In this document: positions 5,370-9,191 of the stretch, one piece after another
How the letters are laid out: the number at the start of each line of letters is the position of its first letter
How positions within the stretch are numbered: position 1 is the stretch's first letter
Source of the DNA: Acidimicrobiales bacterium
GTDB taxonomy: Bacteria; Actinomycetota; Acidimicrobiia; Acidimicrobiales; Palsa-688
Direction of reading: 5' to 3'
Assembly (NCBI GenBank): GCA_030039575.1
Contig: JASHVH010000323.1
Location: 1-9,191, forward strand
Length of the DNA: 9,191 bases
Notes under the pieces: generated by a model
Database searches by the model: none
What the model saw: the letters and a program-made list of their open reading frames with translations, nothing else
Told to the model about the DNA's origin: nothing
Translations under genes and position numbers: made by a program

Positions 5370-7379
5370 TTACGGGAGGGAGCTAAGGCCCGGCCCGAGG
5401 TCATCGGGCCTCATGCGGATCAGCAGGCGGCCGCCGACCGGCCCGTCGTCAACGCCTTCGTCATCGTCATCGTCCACAGGAGCTTCCTCGTCCTGTACCT
5501 CGACCTGGTCGGCGAACTGGGTGTGGTACAGGTCGGCATAGAGCCCGCCCGCCTCGAGCAGTTCCGCGTGGCGCCCCCGTTCGACGACCCTGCCCCCGTC
5601 CACCACCAGTATCTGGTCGGCTTCTCTCACCGTAGAGAGACGGTGGGCAATGACAATGGACGTCCGACCGGCCAGCACTTTTTTGAGCGCCCGCTGGACC
5701 GCTGCCTCCGACTCCGAGTCCAGGTGAGCGGTGGCCTCGTCGAGGACCACGAAGTCCGGCGCTTTGAGCAACAACCGGGCGATGGCGACCCGCTGCTTTT
5801 CCCCGCCGGACAAGCGGTAACCGCGGTCGCCGACCAACGTGTCCAGCCCATCGGGGAGCGCTCTCACCATGTCGAGGATCTGAGCTTCACGAAGAGCGTC
5901 GATTAGCTCTTCGTCGGTCGCCTCAGGTCGGGCATAAAGCAGGTTGGCCCGCAGGGTGTCGTGGAAAAGGTGAGCCTCCTGGGTGACCACCCCGATGGCC
6001 TCCTGTAAGGAGTCCAGGGTCACGTCGCGCACATCGAAGCCGTTGAATCGGACGGCCCCGGAGGTGACGTCGTACAGGCGGGCAGAAAGATGGCTAATGG
6101 TCGTTTTGCCCGCGCCCGAGGGGCCGACCAGTGCGACCAGCTGGCCCGGTTTGGCCACGAACGAGACATCGAAAAGGACCTGCTGGCCGCCGGAACGCTC
6201 AAGGACGGCGACCGCCTCGAGCGAGGCGAGCGACACCTCTTCGGGCCGTGGGTAACGGAAATCGACGTTGTCGAAGGCGATCTCGGCCGGTCCGCGCGCA
6301 ACCGCGACGGCGTCGGGTTTGTCGTCGATCATCGGAGGGAGGTCTAGGACCTCGAAAACACGGTCAAAGGACACGAGGGCGGTCAGGACGTCCACCTGCA
6401 CGTTGGAAAGTGACGTCAACGGGCCGTAAAGGCGGGTGAGGTACTGGATCATGGCGACGAGGGTCCCGACTGTGAGGGCACCGTGCACCACGAGCACGCC
6501 ACCGAAACCGTACACGACCGCTGTGGCCAAAGTCGCCGTAAGCATGAGACCAGTGAAAAAAAGCCCGCCGTACATTGCAGTCGTCACACCGATGTCCCGC
6601 ACCCGGCCCGTTTTGGCCCGGAAGGCGTCGGCTTCATAGCGCGGCCTGCCGAATATCTTCACCAGGAGGGCGCCCGCCACGTTGAAGCGTTCGCTCATCA
6701 TGGCGTTCATATCGGCATTTAGGTTGTAGGCCTCCCGGGTGATGGCGGCCAGCCGCTTCCCGACAAAACGGGCGGGGAAGATGAACACGGGCAGGATGAG
6801 CAGAGCCAGCACCGTTATTTGCCAGCTCAGGATGGTCATGGCCACAAGCGTCACGCCCACCGTGATGATGTTCCCGATGACCGAGTTGAAGGTGTCCGTG
6901 AAAGCCTGCTGCGCGCCGAGCACATCGTTGTTGAGCCGGGATATCAGGGCCCCGGTCTGGGTGCGGGTAAAGAACGCGATCGGCATGCGCTGGATATGGT
7001 TGAACACCTTGTTGCGCATGTCGAATATGAGGCCTTCGCCCACCCTCGAGGAGATCCAGCGTTCCCAGAGGCCTAGGCCGGCATCGAAGATGGCCAGCAG
7101 TCCTACCGCGACAGCCAGCTCGACCACCACCGTGGCGTCCTTGCGGCCCACCAGCTCGTTGATGATCGCCCGCGTGAACAGGGGGTTGACTGCCCCTACC
7201 AGCGCGTCGATGATTATCAGCACCAAGAACAGGATGAGCGCCGCCGTGTACGGTTTGGCGAAACCAGCGATGCGCTTGACGATCCCTTTGGGCAGCTTGT
7301 AGTCCTTGACGTTCTCGTCCCGGCGCAGCGAGCGCATGAGGCCGTAGCCGACCCGGCCGCCTCCACCACCGTGCATCAT
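5370..7379 (-). CDS. ABC exporter half-transporter, fused membrane and ATPase domains
   Basis: A 669-aa type I ABC exporter (MsbA/LmrA-like multidrug or lipid family). The membrane domain (about residues 45-330) holds six hydrophobic spans, for example ALILFLVLIIIDALVG and NIITVGVTLVAMTIL. The ATPase domain has Walker A GPSGAGKTT (about 419), Q-loop VTQEAHLF (about 464), signature LSGGEKQR (about 522), Walker B FVVLDEAT (about 542) and the H-loop in IAHRLS (about 575); all look functional. A segment reading EEVSLASLEAVAVLERSGGQ sits between the first ATPase beta-strands, longer than in MsbA. The C-terminal tail is acidic (VDDDDDEGVDD). ATG at 7379 (MMHGGGGGRVGYG) is chosen because AAAGAG lies 8 nt upstream; GTG at 7388 is in frame but overlaps that site. 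It probably works as a homodimer, since no partner half-transporter is adjacent. The substrate is unknown. Confidence 0.94.
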   Translation of the reverse strand: MMHGGGGGRVGYGLMRSLRRDENVKDYKLPKGIVKRIAGFAKPYTAALILFLVLIIIDALVGAVNPLFTRAIINELVGRKDATVVVELAVAVGLLAIFDAGLGLWERWISSRVGEGLIFDMRNKVFNHIQRMPIAFFTRTQTGALISRLNNDVLGAQQAFTDTFNSVIGNIITVGVTLVAMTILSWQITVLALLILPVFIFPARFVGKRLAAITREAYNLNADMNAMMSERFNVAGALLVKIFGRPRYEADAFRAKTGRVRDIGVTTAMYGGLFFTGLMLTATLATAVVYGFGGVLVVHGALTVGTLVAMIQYLTRLYGPLTSLSNVQVDVLTALVSFDRVFEVLDLPPMIDDKPDAVAVARGPAEIAFDNVDFRYPRPEEVSLASLEAVAVLERSGGQQVLFDVSFVAKPGQLVALVGPSGAGKTTISHLSARLYDVTSGAVRFNGFDVRDVTLDSLQEAIGVVTQEAHLFHDTLRANLLYARPEATDEELIDALREAQILDMVRALPDGLDTLVGDRGYRLSGGEKQRVAIARLLLKAPDFVVLDEATAHLDSESEAAVQRALKKVLAGRTSIVIAHRLSTVREADQILVVDGGRVVERGRHAELLEAGGLYADLYHTQFADQVEVQDEEAPVDDDDDEGVDDGPVGGRLLIRMRPDDLGPGLSSLP

Positions 7380-7496
7380 GGGGACCACTCTTTCACGCGC
7401 GAGCCCGGATGCGGCAGCGTTTTACCAGCGGCTTTGCCCTCCTGACAGCCACCCCAAGGGCGGTTGCCCCCAACTTTGCAAACGTGACCTGCCCAG

Positions 7497-7963
7497 TTAC
7501 TTATTGGCCACCTGCGGGGCCCAGTGGACGGCGAAGCCGGTTTGCATCAGCTGTGCCGCGCTCGCCACGGAGCCCGCGGACGAGGTGAAATGCCCTTTGG
7601 AGGCGAAGCTGACCCGCTCGAGGTCGTTCAGCTCGCCCTGAGCAGAGAGGTCATGGAACCGCACCGTTCTGAAAGGCACCGGCTGAGTGACGATGCCCAT
7701 AACTTGGGGTGCCTCGACCACCCATTCCACCGATGTCCCCGGCCCGTCGTAGGGTTGCGACAAAACCAGCTTCGGCCGGCCGAGATGTCGTGCACCGCGA
7801 TCGCCCACCACCCGGGGGACATTTTGAAGATGGACACGCTCACCTCGTCGCCCGGGTCCACCGGCAGGTCCGTCCGCACCGGGTCGGAGGGCAGGTCCTC
7901 CCAGAACGCGTAGACCTGGACGCAACTGAGCGTGGGTCGAGGACTAGCGGCCGCCAACCCCAC
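7497..7963 (-). pseudogene. Truncated, frameshifted G1 (eqolisin-like) glutamic peptidase remnant
   Basis: Two overlapping minus-strand frames together spell the C-terminal half of a G1 peptidase. The first (from 7963) reads VYAFWEDLP, PVDPGDEVSVSI, then WWAIAVHDISAGRSWF. The second continues LSQPYDGPGTSVEWVVEAP and ends GFAVHWAPQVANK with a stop at 7497. These match family landmarks: the YxAWYExYP strand, the Y-x-GP turn, the xxEWIVE strand with the catalytic Glu (codon 7713-7715), and a final GTSFxVxW strand. The frames join perfectly if one T is restored in the T4 run (AAAA on plus, 7762-7765). Upstream of VYAF a TAG closes the frame, and no frame contains the WVGIDG...Q-T-G region carrying the catalytic Gln, so about the first 100 residues are missing. 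It is a decayed gene, or a truncated one with a sequencing error. Confidence 0.68.
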
Positions 7964-8070
7964 CGCCGGCTACGGGTGCCCGGGCGTGGGCACGAAAAAG
8001 CGACCTCGGGCCGATTGCTTTTTGGCCGGCCGTGAGTCTTTAGGGCAGGCTATTTCTCGGGAGGGAACGA

Positions 8071-8592
8071 ATGGGAAAGTCAAAAGCCGGGCCGGTGGCT
8101 GAACTTTTGGTCAGCGCTGACAACAAAACGACCGCTCTGCCCTGGGACGAGGCCCGGTCTCGCATAAGCGACGCTCGCTACTACTGGCTGACCACGGTGC
8201 ACCCGAGCGGCCAGCCCCAGGTACGGCCCGTTCTGGCCGTGTGGGCAGGCGACGTGCTCTGCACCACCTCCGGCGCACGAGCCCGCAAGGGCCGCAACCT
8301 GGAACGCGACCCCCACTGCTCGGTGGCGGTGCTGGCCGACGACATGCAAATAGCCGTCGAGGGCGTGGCGTCCAGGGTGACGGACGACGACGCGCTGGAA
8401 CGGGTGGCAGAGGCTTACCGTTCCAAGTACTCCTGGCCGGTGACCGTCGTGAACCGTGCCTTCGATGCGCCCTACGGCGCGCCAACGGCGGGCCCTCCGC
8501 CCTACCAGGTTTACGCCATCACGCCGGCCACAGTCTTCGGGTTCGTCATCGACGAAGCGGCGGGCCCGCGCCACACTCGCTGGCGCTTTTGA
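8071..8592 (+). CDS. Pyridoxamine 5'-phosphate oxidase-family (PPOX-fold) protein
   Basis: A 173-aa split beta-barrel flavin- or F420-binding-fold protein. Visible features are the entry helix PWDEARSRISDARYYWLTT, the strand pair HPSGQPQVRPVLAVWAGDVLCTTS, the cofactor-phosphate region GARARKGRNLERDPHCSVAV, and the closing VYAITPATVFGF plus the terminal TRWRF, which recurs in this actinobacterial subgroup. Exact cofactor and substrate cannot be assigned; FMN, F420 or haem are all known in the superfamily. The start is ATG with GGAGG 6 nt upstream, a conventional leadered start, unlike the first PPOX gene. It is longer than, and only distantly similar to, the PPOX protein at 4137, so not a recent duplicate. 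It diverges from the peptidase remnant and converges with the beta-glucosidase. Confidence 0.86.
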   Translation: MGKSKAGPVAELLVSADNKTTALPWDEARSRISDARYYWLTTVHPSGQPQVRPVLAVWAGDVLCTTSGARARKGRNLERDPHCSVAVLADDMQIAVEGVASRVTDDDALERVAEAYRSKYSWPVTVVNRAFDAPYGAPTAGPPPYQVYAITPATVFGFVIDEAAGPRHTRWRF

Positions 8593-8622
8593 ACGCCCGA
8601 CCGACCCGGCCAGACAACCCTG

Positions 8623-8652
8623 CCCCGGCGCCGGCCGGCCGGCCGGCCCGCG
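8623..8652. repeat. GGCC-repeat palindrome between convergent genes
   Basis: CCGGCCGGCCGGCCGGCC (8631-8648) is a tandem and fully palindromic CCGG repeat, preceded by CCCCGGCG. It fills the 65-nt gap between the stops of the PPOX-fold gene and the beta-glucosidase gene and can fold into a very stable hairpin from either strand. It may act as a bidirectional stop, though no T run follows on either side. Confidence 0.5.
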
Positions 8653-8657
8653 AGTGC

Positions 8658-9191
8658 TTAGGCCGGCCCTGGCAGTGCGTTCGCCCCGACGACGCTGCGG
8701 TACCAGTTGTAGCTGTCTTTCGGGGTGCGCTTGCCCGTCGGGTAGTCGACCCAGACCAGCCCAAAACGCATGGAGTAACCCATCGACCACTCGAAGTTGT
8801 CGAGCAGGCTCCAGACGAAGTAACCCCTCAGGTCGACCCCGTTATCGATGGCGTTTTTCGCCGCCTGGATGTGCTGCTCCAGGTACCGCAGGCGCCCCGG
8901 GTCGTGAACTGCGCCGTCGGGGCCGGCGTAATCGTACTGCGCGGCCCCGTTCTCAGTGACGTACAAGGGGACGTTCGTGTACTCGTCCCGCACCCGGACG
9001 AGCATGTCGGTGAGGCCCTTCGGGTCCACTTCCCAGTCGGCCGCCGTGCGCTCCAGCTGGGGACGGCCCACGACGACGGTCCCGAGCGGACCGGCGTGGC
9101 CCTTCGGCGGAACGTAGTAGCCGGCGTCGCGCGACTCCTTCAACCGGCCGGGATCTGCGAACACGACCGTGTTGTAGTAGTTGATGCCGAG
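8658..9191 (-). CDS. Glycoside hydrolase family 1 beta-glucosidase, C-terminal part (5' end beyond window)
   Basis: The last 177 residues of a GH1 retaining beta-glycosidase, which releases glucose (or a related sugar) from beta-glycosides. The fragment starts in LGINYYNTVVF, the strand that carries the conserved Asn-Tyr-Tyr. It has the nucleophile Glu80 of the fragment in YVTENGAA, then RGYFVWSLLDNFEW (122-135, sugar-binding Trp and Glu), GYSMRFGLVWVDY (138-150) and the standard ending RTPKDSYNWYRSVV. The acid/base Glu (TxNEP) lies beyond the window. The frame is open to the right edge, with no frameshift visible. It ends at 8658 facing the PPOX-fold gene. The C-terminus is short and lacks extra domains. 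Whether the enzyme is secreted cannot be judged without the N-terminus. Confidence 0.95.
   Translation of the reverse strand, partial: LGINYYNTVVFADPGRLKESRDAGYYVPPKGHAGPLGTVVVGRPQLERTAADWEVDPKGLTDMLVRVRDEYTNVPLYVTENGAAQYDYAGPDGAVHDPGRLRYLEQHIQAAKNAIDNGVDLRGYFVWSLLDNFEWSMGYSMRFGLVWVDYPTGKRTPKDSYNWYRSVVGANALPGPA

Noticed and set aside
6739..7302. 187-aa plus-strand frame
   Set aside because: Antisense to the ABC exporter membrane domain; low-complexity Ser/Thr/Met composition.
7389..7496. Hairpin GGGC-GGTT-GCCC as terminator of the peptidase remnant
   Set aside because: Only a 4-bp stem without a T run; the 108-nt gap holds nothing else I can support.
7378..7641. 87-aa plus-strand frame with several Cys
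   Set aside because: It overlaps the exporter start and the peptidase remnant in antisense; no ribosome-binding site and no recognisable pattern.
7762..7765. Programmed -1 ribosomal frameshift in the G1 peptidase
   Set aside because: The zero-frame codons TGG TTT TGT do not make an X-XXY-YYZ slippery heptamer, and the 5' half is missing anyway; mutation or sequencing error is simpler.

Overview
The window is GC-rich DNA that reads like a chromosomal stretch from an actinobacterium, probably an uncultured lineage. Several things point that way. There is a PpgK-type polyphosphate glucokinase and an F420-type PPOX oxidoreductase. The Fpg/Nei glycosylase belongs to the subfamily with an HLARAGWLHW core that I associate with actinobacteria. 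GTG starts are frequent, and five genes have a TANNNT box 6-7 nt in front of the start codon, the geometry of leaderless actinobacterial transcripts. I see no rRNA, tRNA, insertion sequence, integrase or CRISPR array.

Layout. Positions 1-1823 (minus strand) look like an operon read right to left: dut (dUTPase), an Fpg/Nei DNA glycosylase, and a membrane-anchored protein that runs off the left edge and is unrecognised apart from its layout. Spacers are 13-18 nt. Diverging from dut is orn (oligoribonuclease, 1983-2540, plus). A small unrecognised 103-aa protein with a strong ribosome-binding site (2600-2911) follows, then an aldo/keto reductase (3019-4050), an F420-dependent-type PPOX oxidoreductase (4137-4526) and ppgK (4571-5323), all on plus. 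A type I ABC exporter half-transporter (5370-7379, minus) converges on ppgK. Behind it lies a broken, 5'-truncated glutamic (G1/eqolisin-like) peptidase remnant (7497-7963, minus). A second PPOX-fold protein (8071-8592, plus) converges on the C-terminal part of a GH1 beta-glucosidase (8658-9191, minus) that runs off the right edge.

How the genes work together. The left third is nucleic-acid housekeeping: dUTP removal, oxidised-base repair and end-stage RNA/pGpG degradation. The middle and right hold redox enzymes (AKR, two PPOX-fold proteins) and sugar use: GH1 would release glucose and PpgK would phosphorylate it with polyphosphate. That last link is inference from co-location only.

The least expected observations are the recurrent leaderless-type promoter signature, which also changes the preferred dut start; the one-base-frameshifted peptidase remnant; and a compact promoter/palindrome region in front of the small protein. 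I did not find a convincing undescribed multi-gene system.
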